This document shows, in pieces, positions 49,854 through 59,018 of a stretch of 64,000 bases of DNA. How positions within the stretch are numbered: position 1 is the stretch's first letter; every line of letters begins with the position of its first letter. The notes beneath the pieces are model-generated. The model was not told the DNA's origin, made no database searches, and saw only the letters and a list, made by a program, of their open reading frames with translations. The translations under genes and the position numbers were made by a program. The DNA lies in NCBI GenBank assembly GCA_000244995.1, contig CM001438.1, positions 1,170,921-1,234,920 of the forward strand, in the 5' to 3' direction. Source of the stretch: Burkholderiales bacterium JOSHI_001. GTDB lineage: Bacteria > Pseudomonadota > Gammaproteobacteria > Burkholderiales > Burkholderiaceae_C.

Positions 49854-50786
49854 ATGAATTCACCCGCCCCTGCCGCCCCGTCGCGCCTGCAGCGCTTTTT
49901 CGAAGGCGACCTCTGGTACAGCTTCAAGACCTCACCGATGGCCATGCTGGCCATGGCCATGGCGCTGCTGTGCGGCGGATGTGCATTGCTGGCGCCGTGG
50001 ATTTCGCCCCACAACCCCTTTGACCTGGCCACCATCGACCTCACGGACGCCCGCCTGCCGCCCATGTGGGAAGACGGCGGCAAGCGCAGCTTCGTGCTGG
50101 GCACCGACGACCAGGGCCGCGACATCCTGTCGTTGCTGATGTATGGCTCGCGCATCTCGCTGTTCGTGGGCCTGGCCTCGGTGGGGCTGTCGCTGGTGAT
50201 CGGCGTATCCCTGGGCCTGTTCTCGGGCCTGGTGGGTGGGCGCACCGATGCTTTCATCATGCGGGTGTGTGACGTGATGCTGTCCTTCCCGTCCATCCTG
50301 CTGGCGCTGCTGGTGGACGGCGTGGGCCGCGCGCTGTTCCCGCAAGCGCACGACTCGCTGGCGCTGGTGGTGCTGGTGCTGTCCATTTCACTGACCACCT
50401 GGGTGCAGTTCGCGCGCACGGTGCGCGGCTCCACGCTGGTGGAGCGCAACAAGGAATACGTGCAGGCCGCGCGCGTGGTGGGCGTGGCGCCCATGCGCAT
50501 CATGTGGCGCCATGTGCTGCCCAATGTGCTGGGCCCGGTGCTGGTGCTGGCCACGGTACAGATCGCGCTGGCCATCCTGACCGAGGCCACACTGTCCTTC
50601 CTGGGGGTGGGCATGCCGCCGACGTCGCCGTCGCTGGGCACCCTGATCCGCATCGGGCAGGACTTCCTGTTTTCGGGCGAATGGTGGATCACCATCTTCC
50701 CCGGCGTGGTGCTGATGTTGATCGCGCTGTCCGTGAACCTGCTGGGCGACTGGCTGCGTGACGCCCTGAACCCGCGCTTGAGCTGA
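49854..50786 (+). CDS. dppC: Dpp/Opp-type ABC permease, second subunit
   Basis: The 310-residue partner of the preceding permease has an N-terminal OppC_N segment, HVLGTDDQGRD-like HP loop (FVLGTDDQGRDILSLLMYGSRISL), six helices and the EAA loop VQAARVVGVAPMRIMWRHVLPNVLGP. The C-terminal GDWLRDALNPRLS is the DppC ending. It lies 21 bases after dppB and 5 before dppD. Confidence 0.9.
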   Translation: MNSPAPAAPSRLQRFFEGDLWYSFKTSPMAMLAMAMALLCGGCALLAPWISPHNPFDLATIDLTDARLPPMWEDGGKRSFVLGTDDQGRDILSLLMYGSRISLFVGLASVGLSLVIGVSLGLFSGLVGGRTDAFIMRVCDVMLSFPSILLALLVDGVGRALFPQAHDSLALVVLVLSISLTTWVQFARTVRGSTLVERNKEYVQAARVVGVAPMRIMWRHVLPNVLGPVLVLATVQIALAILTEATLSFLGVGMPPTSPSLGTLIRIGQDFLFSGEWWITIFPGVVLMLIALSVNLLGDWLRDALNPRLS

Positions 50787-50791
50787 CGCCC

Positions 50792-51775
50792 ATGAGCCAA
50801 GACCTGTTGGAAGTGAAGCACCTGCGGGTGGAGTTCCCAACACGCCACGGCACCCTGGTCGCACTGGACGATGTGTCGCTGAGCATCGCACCCGGCGAGA
50901 TATTGGGTGTGGTGGGCGAATCGGGCGCGGGCAAGTCGCTCACCGGGGCGGCCATCATCGGCCTGCTGGAACCACCGGGGCGCATCGCGGCAGGCGAGAT
51001 CGTGCTGCAGGGCCAACGCATCGACAACTTGCCGCATGAGCAGATGCGTGCCATCCGAGGCCGGCGCATCGGCGCCATCTTCCAGGACCCGCTCACGTCG
51101 CTGAACCCCCTGTACACCGTGGGCCAGCAGCTGGTGGAAACCATCCGCACCCACCTGCCGGTGTCGGCCGACGAAGCACGCCAGCGCGCCATCCGCCTGC
51201 TGGCCGAAACCGGCATCCCGGCGCCCGAGGCGCGTGTGGACCAGTACCCGCACCAGTTCTCCGGCGGCATGCGCCAACGGGTGGTCATTGCACTGGCGCT
51301 GGCGGCCGAGCCGCAACTCATCGTGGCCGACGAGCCCACCACCGCGCTGGACGTGTCCATCCAGGCGCAGATCATCGCGCTGCTCAAGCGCTTGACGAAG
51401 GAACATGGTGCGGCGGTGATGCTGATCACGCACGACATGGGTGTCATCGCCGAAGCCTGCGACCGCGTGGCGGTGATGTACGCCGGCCGCGTGGTGGAGG
51501 TGGGCCCGGTGCACGAGGTCATCCACCACCCGGCCCACCCTTACACCGTGGGGCTGATGGGCTCGATCCCGTCCATGGACGAGGACCGCGAACGGCTGCT
51601 GCAGATCGACGGCGCCATGCCGCGCCTGAACGCCATACCGGCCGGTTGCGCCTTCAATCCGCGCTGCCCGCATGCGTTTGACCGCTGCCGCAGCCAGCGC
51701 CCGGACCTGATGCCCGCCGGCGCCACCCATGCGGCCTGCTGGCTGCCGGTGACGGCTGGGGGGGTGTCGCCGTGA
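50792..51775 (+). CDS. dppD: Dpp/Opp-type ABC ATPase, first subunit
   Basis: The 327-residue ATPase has Walker A GESGAGKS, signature FSGGMRQR, Walker B LIVADEPTTALD and the oligopeptide-type C-terminus with CAFNPRCPHAFDRC, an iron-sulfur or structural cysteine cluster seen in DppD/OppD. The TGA overlaps the GTG start of dppF. Confidence 0.93.
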   Translation: MSQDLLEVKHLRVEFPTRHGTLVALDDVSLSIAPGEILGVVGESGAGKSLTGAAIIGLLEPPGRIAAGEIVLQGQRIDNLPHEQMRAIRGRRIGAIFQDPLTSLNPLYTVGQQLVETIRTHLPVSADEARQRAIRLLAETGIPAPEARVDQYPHQFSGGMRQRVVIALALAAEPQLIVADEPTTALDVSIQAQIIALLKRLTKEHGAAVMLITHDMGVIAEACDRVAVMYAGRVVEVGPVHEVIHHPAHPYTVGLMGSIPSMDEDRERLLQIDGAMPRLNAIPAGCAFNPRCPHAFDRCRSQRPDLMPAGATHAACWLPVTAGGVSP

Positions 51776-52767
51776 CCACCCCGTTGCTGCAGGTTCAGGA
51801 TCTGGCCAAGACTTTCGACGTGTCCGCGCCTTGGCTGAACCGGGTGCTGGAAGGCAAGCCGCGGCAGAAGGTGCATGCGGTGGACGGCGTCAGCTTCGAG
51901 ATTGCCCGCGGCCAGACCCTGGCGCTGGTGGGTGAATCGGGCTGCGGCAAGAGCACCGTGGCGCGCCTCCTCACCGGGCTGTACCCGCCCACCCGCGGCC
52001 AAGTGCATTTCGACGGCCAGGATGTGCTGGCCACCTTGCCCACGCGCGCCGGCCTGGCGCTGCGTCGGCGCATGCAGATGATCTTCCAGGATCCCTATGC
52101 CAGCCTGAACCCGCGCTGGAAGGTGCGCGACATCGTGGCCGAACCGCTGCGCGAGCACGCGCTGGCGACGGGCGAGGACGAACTGCAAGCGCGCACCGGC
52201 GCCTTGCTGCAGATGGTGGGGCTGGCGGTGGCGGACGCCGAGAAATTCCCGCACCAGTTTTCCGGAGGCCAGCGCCAGCGCATCTCCATCGCCCGCGCGC
52301 TGGCCACCAGCCCTGAATTCCTGATCTGCGACGAACCCACGTCGGCGCTGGACGTGTCGGTGCAGGCCCAGGTGCTGAACATCATGAAGGACTTGCAGCG
52401 CGAGCGGGGCCTGACCTACCTGTTCATCTCGCACAACCTGGCGGTGGTGCGGCATGTCAGCCACCAGGTGGGCGTGATGTACCTGGGCCGGCTGGTTGAA
52501 CTGGCCGACAAGGCGTCCATCTTCAGCGCGCCGCGCCACCCCTACACGCGCATGTTGCTGGACGCCATTCCGGACATTGCGATGACCGGGCGTGCCCGCA
52601 CGCCGGTGCAGGGCGAGGTGCCCAACCCTTTGAACCCGCCCACGGGTTGTGCCTTCCACCCGCGCTGCCCGCACGCCAACGCACGCTGCCAGCAGGAGCG
52701 CCCGGACCTGGTGGCCTTCCAGGGCATCCGCGTGGCTTGCCACGCGGTGACCGAAGGGCGGATCTGA
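51772..52767 (+). CDS. dppF: Dpp/Opp-type ABC ATPase, second subunit
   Basis: The 331-residue ATPase has Walker A GESGCGKS, signature FSGGQRQR, Walker B FLICDEPTSALD and the C-terminal CAFHPRCPHANARC. It begins at GTG 51772 (GTGA overlap). It ends exactly where lysA ends on the other strand, with no base between the stops. Confidence 0.93.
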   Translation: MTTPLLQVQDLAKTFDVSAPWLNRVLEGKPRQKVHAVDGVSFEIARGQTLALVGESGCGKSTVARLLTGLYPPTRGQVHFDGQDVLATLPTRAGLALRRRMQMIFQDPYASLNPRWKVRDIVAEPLREHALATGEDELQARTGALLQMVGLAVADAEKFPHQFSGGQRQRISIARALATSPEFLICDEPTSALDVSVQAQVLNIMKDLQRERGLTYLFISHNLAVVRHVSHQVGVMYLGRLVELADKASIFSAPRHPYTRMLLDAIPDIAMTGRARTPVQGEVPNPLNPPTGCAFHPRCPHANARCQQERPDLVAFQGIRVACHAVTEGRI

Positions 52768-54054
52768 TCAGTTCTTGATCAGGCGTTCCTTGGCCAGCAG
52801 GTCGTCCACCGTCTCGCGCTCCCGGATCAGGTGCACGGCCGAGCCATCCACCATCACCTCGGCCGCGCGCACGCGGGTGTTGTAGTTGCTGGCCATGGCC
52901 ATGCCATAGGCGCCGGCCGACAGCATGGCCAGCACGTCGCCGGGCTGCACCGCCAGCGCCCGCTGGCGCGCCAGCCAGTCGCCGCTCTCGCACACCGGCC
53001 CCACCACGTCCCAGGTCTGGGGCGCGGCATCGCGCGGCACGCAGGGCAGCAGGCCCATCCAGGCCTGGTACATGGCCGGGCGGGCCATGTCGTTCATGGC
53101 CGCGTCCACGATGCAGAAGTTCTTGGCTTCGGCGCTGCCGTCGCCCGGCTTCAGGTACAGCGTGGTGGTGAGCAACACGCCGGCATTGCCCACGAGGGAT
53201 CGGCCCGGCTCCAGCAGCAGGGTGCGCTGGCCATGGCCGCGGGCGTCCAGCCGGTCCAGCACCGCGCGCACCAGGTCGGCCGCTGCGGGCGGGGTTTCGT
53301 CGGTGTAGGTGATGCCCAGGCCGCCGCCCACGTCGATGTGGGCCAGCAAGATGCCTTCGCGTTCCAGCGCTTCCACCAGGTCCAGCAAGCGATCCACCGC
53401 GTCCAGGTAGGGCGCAATTTCGGTGATCTGTGAGCCGATGTGGAAGTCGATGCCCGCCACGCGGATGCCGGGCAGGGTGGCGGCCTGCCGGTACACCGCC
53501 AAGGCGCGGTCGTGCGCCACACCGAACTTGTTGCCCTTCAGGCCGGTGGAGATGTAGGGATGGGTGCCGGCGTCCACGTCGGGGTTCACACGCAGGCTGA
53601 TGGCGGCGGTGCGGCCCAAGGCCACCGCTTCTTCCGACAAGGCCAGCAACTCGGGTTCGCTCTCCACGTTGAAGCAGTGCACACCCACCTGCAGGGCCTG
53701 GCGCATTTCGCTGCGGGTCTTTCCCACGCCGGAAAACACCACCTTGGCCGGGTCGCCGCCGGCGCGCAGCACGCGCTGCAGTTCACCGCCGGACACGATG
53801 TCGAAACCGCAGCCGGCTTCGGCGAAGGTTTGCAGCACGGCCAAGGAGGAATTGGCCTTCATCGCATAGCAGACCAGGTGCGACCGGCCGGCCAGCGCCT
53901 GCTGGTAGCTGCGCAAGGCGGCCAGCATGGCGGCGCGCGAGTACACATACAGCGGCGTGCCGAAACGCTGCGCCAAATGATGCAGGTCGTGGCCTTCCAG
54001 GGCGAGCCGACCGTCCTTCCAGGCCAGGAAGGGGGCGCCGGGCAGGGCGCTCAT
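52768..54054 (-). CDS. lysA: Diaminopimelate decarboxylase LysA
   Basis: The 428-residue PLP enzyme makes lysine from meso-diaminopimelate. The PLP lysine is Lys66 in CYAMKANSS; HIDVGGGLGITY binds phosphate, EPGRSLVGNAG and the CESGDWLA motif with the catalytic cysteine complete the site. It overlaps lptM by four bases and is the second gene of that pair, an arrangement conserved in Burkholderiales. Confidence 0.97.
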   Translation of the reverse strand: MSALPGAPFLAWKDGRLALEGHDLHHLAQRFGTPLYVYSRAAMLAALRSYQQALAGRSHLVCYAMKANSSLAVLQTFAEAGCGFDIVSGGELQRVLRAGGDPAKVVFSGVGKTRSEMRQALQVGVHCFNVESEPELLALSEEAVALGRTAAISLRVNPDVDAGTHPYISTGLKGNKFGVAHDRALAVYRQAATLPGIRVAGIDFHIGSQITEIAPYLDAVDRLLDLVEALEREGILLAHIDVGGGLGITYTDETPPAAADLVRAVLDRLDARGHGQRTLLLEPGRSLVGNAGVLLTTTLYLKPGDGSAEAKNFCIVDAAMNDMARPAMYQAWMGLLPCVPRDAAPQTWDVVGPVCESGDWLARQRALAVQPGDVLAMLSAGAYGMAMASNYNTRVRAAEVMVDGSAVHLIRERETVDDLLAKERLIKN

Positions 54055-54251
54055 CGGGCGGGGGCCGACGCGGCGCCGGCGGGGGTCTTGCCGGCGGGCA
54101 GGGTGAGGGGGCCTTTTTGCCCGCAGCCGGCGACGGCCAGCAGACCCGCAATCGCCAGGGCCAGGGTGGCCACTGCCTGACGCGCACTCGGACTTTGTTT
54201 CGCGGCCCGGCGCGGGGCCGGGGCGCTGACTACACTGTTTTGAAATCTCAT
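54051..54251 (-). CDS. lptM: LptM-type small lipoprotein
   Basis: This 66-residue lipoprotein has a lipobox VAGC followed by GQKGPLTLP, the signature of LptM (formerly YifL), which helps disulfide maturation of the LPS translocon LptDE. With ATG 54251 the segment before the signal is long (28 residues). A GTG at 54172 would give a shorter signal without basic residues. It is followed by lysA, a conserved pairing. The start is only 18 bases from the divergent cyaY start. Confidence 0.85.
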   Translation of the reverse strand: MRFQNSVVSAPAPRRAAKQSPSARQAVATLALAIAGLLAVAGCGQKGPLTLPAGKTPAGAASAPAR

Positions 54252-54269
54252 TGTGGAATTTTATCGATC

Positions 54270-54629
54270 ATGAGCCCTGCCGCCCCCACCGCCACGCCTT
54301 TGTCCGACGCCGACTACCGAAGCCTGTCGCACGCCGTGCTGGCCGGCATCGAAGCCACCATCGACCGCTGGCTGGAGGACGACGTCATCGACATCGACAG
54401 CCACCGAAGCGGCGGCCTGCTGGAGCTGAGCTTCCCCGGCGGCAGCAAGATCATCATCAACACCCAGCCGCCGCTGCAGGAGTTGTGGCTGGCGGCCAAG
54501 GACGGCGGCTTTCACTTCAAGCATGTCGCAGGTCAGTGGCTGAACACCCGCGACGGCGGCGAATTCTTCGCGGTGCTGTCACAGCATGCCAGCGCGCAGG
54601 CCGGCAAGCCGCTGAGCTTCAGCGTTTGA
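54270..54629 (+). CDS. cyaY: Frataxin homologue CyaY
   Basis: The 119-residue protein has the acidic first helix (SDADYRSLSHAVLAGIEATIDRWLEDDVIDIDSHRSGGLLELSF) and the frataxin motif KIIINTQPPLQELWLAAKDGGFHF. CyaY regulates iron-sulfur cluster assembly with IscS. ATG 54270 gives the normal length. The last 11 bases overlap the convergent penicillin-binding protein gene. Confidence 0.95.
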   Translation: MSPAAPTATPLSDADYRSLSHAVLAGIEATIDRWLEDDVIDIDSHRSGGLLELSFPGGSKIIINTQPPLQELWLAAKDGGFHFKHVAGQWLNTRDGGEFFAVLSQHASAQAGKPLSFSV

Positions 54630-57012
54630 AAAGATCGAGGATGCCGCTGCGCTCTTCGTCGGTGGGCGGCTTGGGCACCTTGTCCTCCAGGCCCACGCTG
54701 CGAACGCCGGCACCGGGGCCGTATTCCTCGAAGTACCACTCGCCACCGATCTGCACCAGGCCCTCGGGGGGCTGCGCCTCAGCCACCGGCACGCCTTTCA
54801 GCGCCTGGCGCATGTAGTCGATCCACACCGGCAGCGCCAGCCCGCCGCCGGTTTCCTTGTCACCCAGCTTGCGCGGTGTGTCGTAGCCTATCCACACCAC
54901 CGCCACCAGGCTGGGGTGGAAACCGGCGAACCAGGCGTCCATGGAATCGTTGGTGGTGCCGGTCTTGCCGTAGATGTCGGTTCGGCCCAGGGCCTTGGTG
55001 GACGCCGCGGCCGTGCCGGCCTTGGTCACCTCGCCCAGCAGCCGGGTCATCACGAAGGCATTGCGCTCGTCGATCCAGCGCAGCGACTCGTTCTCCACCG
55101 GCAGCGTGGTCTCCTGCAGCATCTTGCCCTTGGCGTCGGTGATGCGAGTGATCAGCACCGGCGGAATCCGCAGGCCACCGTTGGCGAACATGGCGTAACC
55201 CGCGGCCATCTGCATGGGCGTGACCGAGCCGGCGCCCAGTGCCATGGTCAGGTAGGGCGGGTGCTTCTCGGCGTCGAAGCCGAAGCGCGCCACCCAGTCC
55301 TGCGCGTAATACGTGCCGATGGACTGCAACACCCGGATGGACACCATGTTCTTCGAGCGCGCCAGCGCGCGCTTGAGCTGCATCGGGCCTTCGAAGGTGC
55401 CGTCGTAGTTCTTGGGCTCCCAGGGCTGGCTGCCGGTGGCGCCGGCGTCGAAGAACAGCGGGCTGTCGTTCACCACCGTGGTGGGGGTGAAGCCCTTTTC
55501 CAGCGCGGCCGAGTAGATGAAGGGCTTGAAGGCCGAGCCCGGCTGGCGCCAGGCCTGGGTGACGTGGTTGAACTTGTTCTTGGCGTAGTCGAAGCCGCCC
55601 ACCAAGGCGCGGATCTGGCCGCTGCGCGGGTCCATCGACACGAAGGCACCTTCCACATCGGGTTGCTGGGCCAGTGCCCAGTTGCCCTGGGGCTGGCGCA
55701 GGGCGCGCAGCACCGCGCCGCGGCGCACCTGCAGCTTCGGCCCGGCGCGTTCGGACAGCCCGGTGGACGCGCTGCGCAGGCCGTCGCCGGTGATGGTGAG
55801 GGTCTGGCCGTCCGCCAGCATGGCCACCACCTTGCGGGGCGATGCTTCCAGCACCACCACGGCACGCAGCTCATCGTTGTCCGGGTGGTCCACCAGGGCC
55901 TCGGCCACCCGGGTGTCCACGTCCTTGGGGTCGCGCGGCAGGTCCACATAGGCCTCGGGGCCGCGGAACGGCTGGCGGCGCTCGAAGTCCATCAGGCCCT
56001 TGCGCAGCGCCCGGTAGGCCGCCGCCTGGCTGGTGGAATCCACCGTCACGTACACGTTCAGCCCGCGCGAGTAGGTGTCGTTGCCGTACAGGTTGAACAC
56101 CAGTTGGCGGGCGGCTTCGGCCACATACTCGGCGTGCAAGGGCACGTCGGTGGGTTCGCGGTATTTCAGCTTTTCGTTGCGGGCGGTTTCGGCCTGGGCG
56201 GCGGTGATGAAGTTGTTCTCCACCATGCGCTCGATGATGTGGCGCTGGCGCACCGTGGCCCGCGGCAGGTTGGTCACCGGGTTGTAGGCCGCCGGCGCCT
56301 TGGGCAGGCCGGCCAGCATGGCCGCTTCGGCGATGGTGACGTCCTTCAGCGGCTTGCCGAAGTAGATCTCGCTGGCCGCGGCGAAACCGTAGGCGCGCTG
56401 GCCCAGGTAGATCTGGTTCATGTAGACCTCGAGGATCTGCTCCTTGCTGAGCTGGTTCTCGATCTTCAGCGCCAGCAGGATCTCGTAGATCTTGCGGGTG
56501 TAGGTCTTTTCGGTGGACAGGTAGAAGTTGCGCGCCACCTGCATGGTGATGGTGGACGCGCCCTGGCTCTTGTAGTCCTGGAAGCTGGCCACGCCAGCGC
56601 GCACCACGCCGAGGTAGTCCACCCCGCTGTGCTGGTAGAAGCGGCTGTCCTCGATGGCCAGCACCGCGTCCTGCATCACCTTCGGGATTTCCTTGATGGG
56701 CACGAAACTGCGGCGTTCCTCGCCGTATTCGCCCAGCATCAGCCCGTCGGCCGAGTAGATGCGCAGCGGCAGCTTGGGCCGGTAGTCGGTCAAGCCGCTG
56801 ATTTCCGGCAGGTTGGGGTAGGCCACCGCCAGGGCGAGGGCCAGGCCCAGCAGCACCGACACCACCCCGGCCAGCACCAGCCCGAAGAACCAACCAATGA
56901 CGCGCAGCAGCACGCGCGACCAACCGGAGCGGCTGGACGAGGCGGCGGGGCGCGGGGAGGGCCGGTCGGGCCCGGAAGAAGACGCCGTGTCGGCGCGCTC
57001 GGTATCAGCCAT
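54619..57012 (-). CDS. mrcA: Class A penicillin-binding protein 1A
   Basis: The 797-residue bifunctional peptidoglycan synthase has a cytoplasmic basic/Ser-rich segment, one membrane helix (about 35-58) and a glycosyltransferase domain (EDSRFYQHSGVDYLG with the catalytic Glu, GASTITMQVARNFYLS). It also has the OB-fold insert of PBP1A and a transpeptidase domain (Ser493 and Lys496 in GSAFKPF, SKN in ARSKNMVS, KTGTT). It ends GLEDKVPKPPTDEERSG. It is divergent from pilM, an arrangement (ponA-pilMNOPQ) conserved in many Proteobacteria. Confidence 0.97.
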   Translation of the reverse strand: MADTERADTASSSGPDRPSPRPAASSSRSGWSRVLLRVIGWFFGLVLAGVVSVLLGLALALAVAYPNLPEISGLTDYRPKLPLRIYSADGLMLGEYGEERRSFVPIKEIPKVMQDAVLAIEDSRFYQHSGVDYLGVVRAGVASFQDYKSQGASTITMQVARNFYLSTEKTYTRKIYEILLALKIENQLSKEQILEVYMNQIYLGQRAYGFAAASEIYFGKPLKDVTIAEAAMLAGLPKAPAAYNPVTNLPRATVRQRHIIERMVENNFITAAQAETARNEKLKYREPTDVPLHAEYVAEAARQLVFNLYGNDTYSRGLNVYVTVDSTSQAAAYRALRKGLMDFERRQPFRGPEAYVDLPRDPKDVDTRVAEALVDHPDNDELRAVVVLEASPRKVVAMLADGQTLTITGDGLRSASTGLSERAGPKLQVRRGAVLRALRQPQGNWALAQQPDVEGAFVSMDPRSGQIRALVGGFDYAKNKFNHVTQAWRQPGSAFKPFIYSAALEKGFTPTTVVNDSPLFFDAGATGSQPWEPKNYDGTFEGPMQLKRALARSKNMVSIRVLQSIGTYYAQDWVARFGFDAEKHPPYLTMALGAGSVTPMQMAAGYAMFANGGLRIPPVLITRITDAKGKMLQETTLPVENESLRWIDERNAFVMTRLLGEVTKAGTAAASTKALGRTDIYGKTGTTNDSMDAWFAGFHPSLVAVVWIGYDTPRKLGDKETGGGLALPVWIDYMRQALKGVPVAEAQPPEGLVQIGGEWYFEEYGPGAGVRSVGLEDKVPKPPTDEERSGILDLFKR

Positions 57013-57190
57013 GGGAGGGCGCGATTATAGGAAGGCGCCCTGGCAATTCCGGCCCAAGCGTGAACTGTGCCGCAGGCGCCGGCCCAGCAACATGGCGCAA
57101 CCCTGGGATGCGGGGTCAGTCCTCGCTAGCATGCGCCCCCGGACGTCTGCGAATCACAACGAGACGGCCGGTTTCGCGGGGCGTTTTTCT

Positions 57191-57219
57191 TTGGTGCACA
57201 AAGGCTTTACTGCTAGCAT
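57191..57219 (+). promoter_or_regulatory. Predicted extended -10 promoter of the pil operon
   Basis: TTGGTG, a 17-base spacer and TAGCAT preceded by TGC (extended -10). The expected start is near 57226, leaving about 50 bases before the pilM GTG. The rest of 57013-57275 shows nothing else. Confidence 0.45.
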
Positions 57220-57275
57220 TGAAGTAACCCTTTAACATTTGGCTACCCCATTCCCGCCTTCGGGAGACCCCTGTC

Positions 57276-58355
57276 GTGAGCATTCTGGACCTGCTGTTGG
57301 GACGCAAGCATCCGCCGGCCATCGGGTTGGATATCAGCTCGTCCAGCGTCAAGCTGGTCGAACTGAACCAGACCGCGACGGGCGAATTCGTGCTGGAACG
57401 CTTTGGTGTGGAGCCTTTCGAAAAAGGTTGGATCACCGACGGCCAGATCGACAAGTTCGACGAAGTGGCCGAAGCCGTGCGCCGTGTGGTGCAGAAAAGC
57501 GGCACCAAGACCAAGCAGGTGGTGATGGCCATGCCGCAGTCGTCGGTCATCACCAAGAAGATCATGCTGCCCGCGGGCCTGCGCGAAGAGGAAATGGAAC
57601 TGCAGGTCGAGTCCGAGGCCAACCAGTACATCCCCTTCTCGCTGGACGAGGTAAGCCTGGATTTCTGCGTCATCGGGCCCAGCAGCGCTTCCGCGGGTGA
57701 TGTGGAAGTGCTGATCGCGGCGTCCCGCAAGGACCGGGTGCAGGACCGCCAGGGCCTGGCCGAAGCCGCCGGCCTGAAGCCGGTGGTGCTGGACATCGAA
57801 AGCCATGCCTCGCGCCTGGCCATGGGCCGGGTCATCGGCGCGCTGCCCAACGAGGGCAAGGATGCGCTGGTGGCGCTGTTTGAAATCGGCGCAGATACCA
57901 CGTCATTGAAGGTGCTGCGCGACGACGAAATGCTGTACGACCGCGACCAGGCCTTTGGCGGTTCGCAGCTCACGCAGCTGATTTCACGCCAATACGGTTT
58001 CTCCTTCGAAGAGGCCGAAGCCAAGAAGCTGGCCGGCGACCTGCCCGACGACTACGACGGCACCATCCTGGCGCCCTTCGTGGACAGCCTGTCGCAGGAA
58101 ATCGGCCGCGCGCTGCAGTACTTCTTCACCAGCACGCCGCACCACAAGGTGCACTACGTCATGCTGGCCGGTGGCACCGCCACCCTGCCGGGCCTGAAGG
58201 AACGCGTCACCGAATTGACCGGCTTCGCGTCCATGGTGGTGAACCCGTTTGACAACATGAAACTCGGCTCCGCCGTGCGTGAGGCCAAGGTGCGGCGCGA
58301 GGCGCCGGCCTACCTGACGGCCTGCGGCCTGGCGATGCGGAGGTTCGTGCAGTGA
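57276..58355 (+). CDS. pilM: Type IV pilus assembly protein PilM
   Basis: The 359-residue actin-like protein opens with the PilM pattern LGRKHPPAIGLDISSSSVKLVEL and has the ATP-binding motifs MAMPQSSVITKKI, ALFEIGADTTSLKVL and MLAGGTATLPGLKERV. It binds the PilN N-terminus at the inner membrane. The start is GTG 57276 behind GGGAGA. The stop overlaps the pilN GTG. Confidence 0.96.
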   Translation: MSILDLLLGRKHPPAIGLDISSSSVKLVELNQTATGEFVLERFGVEPFEKGWITDGQIDKFDEVAEAVRRVVQKSGTKTKQVVMAMPQSSVITKKIMLPAGLREEEMELQVESEANQYIPFSLDEVSLDFCVIGPSSASAGDVEVLIAASRKDRVQDRQGLAEAAGLKPVVLDIESHASRLAMGRVIGALPNEGKDALVALFEIGADTTSLKVLRDDEMLYDRDQAFGGSQLTQLISRQYGFSFEEAEAKKLAGDLPDDYDGTILAPFVDSLSQEIGRALQYFFTSTPHHKVHYVMLAGGTATLPGLKERVTELTGFASMVVNPFDNMKLGSAVREAKVRREAPAYLTACGLAMRRFVQ

Positions 58356-59008
58356 TCCTGATCAACCTGCTGCCGCACCGCGAGGAAAAGCGGCGCCAGC
58401 GCAAGCAAGCCTTCTTCGTTGGCCTGGGCGTGGCCGCCGGCTTGGGGCTGCTGCTTGCGGGCGTCTGGTTCTCGGTCATCAACCAGCTCACCGCGGCCCA
58501 GGTGTCGCGCAACGATTTCCTGAAGTCGCAGATCGGCATGCTGGAAAGCCAGATCAAGGACATTGCGCAGCTGCAGGCTGAAATTGAATCGCTCAAGGCC
58601 CGCCAGCGCGCCGTGGAAGACCTGCAGACCAACCGCAACGTGCCGGTGTACCTGCTGGACGAACTGGTCAAGCAGACGCCCGAAGGTGTGTACCTCACCA
58701 CCATCAAGCAGCTGGACAACGTGGTCACGGTCAATGGTGTGGCCCAGACCAATGAACGCGTGTCCGAGTTCCTGCGCAACACGCTGAACAACTCGAAGTG
58801 GCTGGAACGCCCGGAACTGGTGGAAATCAAGGCCATGACGGTGCAGACCACCAACAAGGAACAGCGCCGGCTGTTCGACTTCTCCATGCGCGTGTCGCTG
58901 AAGCGTCCCGAAGTGGCCGCGCAGGCCGCCTCCGGCGCCGCTTCCGGCGCCCTGCCGGTCAAGCCGCCGGCCAGTGCCCCGACGACCACGCCGGCCAAGT
59001 CGGTGTGA
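58352..59008 (+). CDS. pilN: Type IV pilus assembly protein PilN
   Basis: The 218-residue protein begins with the INLLPHREEKRRQRKQAFF motif that docks to PilM, then one membrane helix (about 22-44) and a periplasmic ferredoxin-like domain (VEDLQTNRNVPVYLLDELVKQTPEGVYLT). The start is GTG 58352 overlapping pilM. A short Ala/Pro-rich tail closes the protein. Confidence 0.96.
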   Translation: MILINLLPHREEKRRQRKQAFFVGLGVAAGLGLLLAGVWFSVINQLTAAQVSRNDFLKSQIGMLESQIKDIAQLQAEIESLKARQRAVEDLQTNRNVPVYLLDELVKQTPEGVYLTTIKQLDNVVTVNGVAQTNERVSEFLRNTLNNSKWLERPELVEIKAMTVQTTNKEQRRLFDFSMRVSLKRPEVAAQAASGAASGALPVKPPASAPTTTPAKSV

Positions 59009-59018
59009 GGTAGACAAC

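Noticed and set aside
52764-52782. Inverted repeat CTGATCA...TGATCAG as an intrinsic terminator
   Set aside because: The stem is short, A/T-rich and without a T-run. It is noted as a pattern at convergent stops but not called as a terminator.
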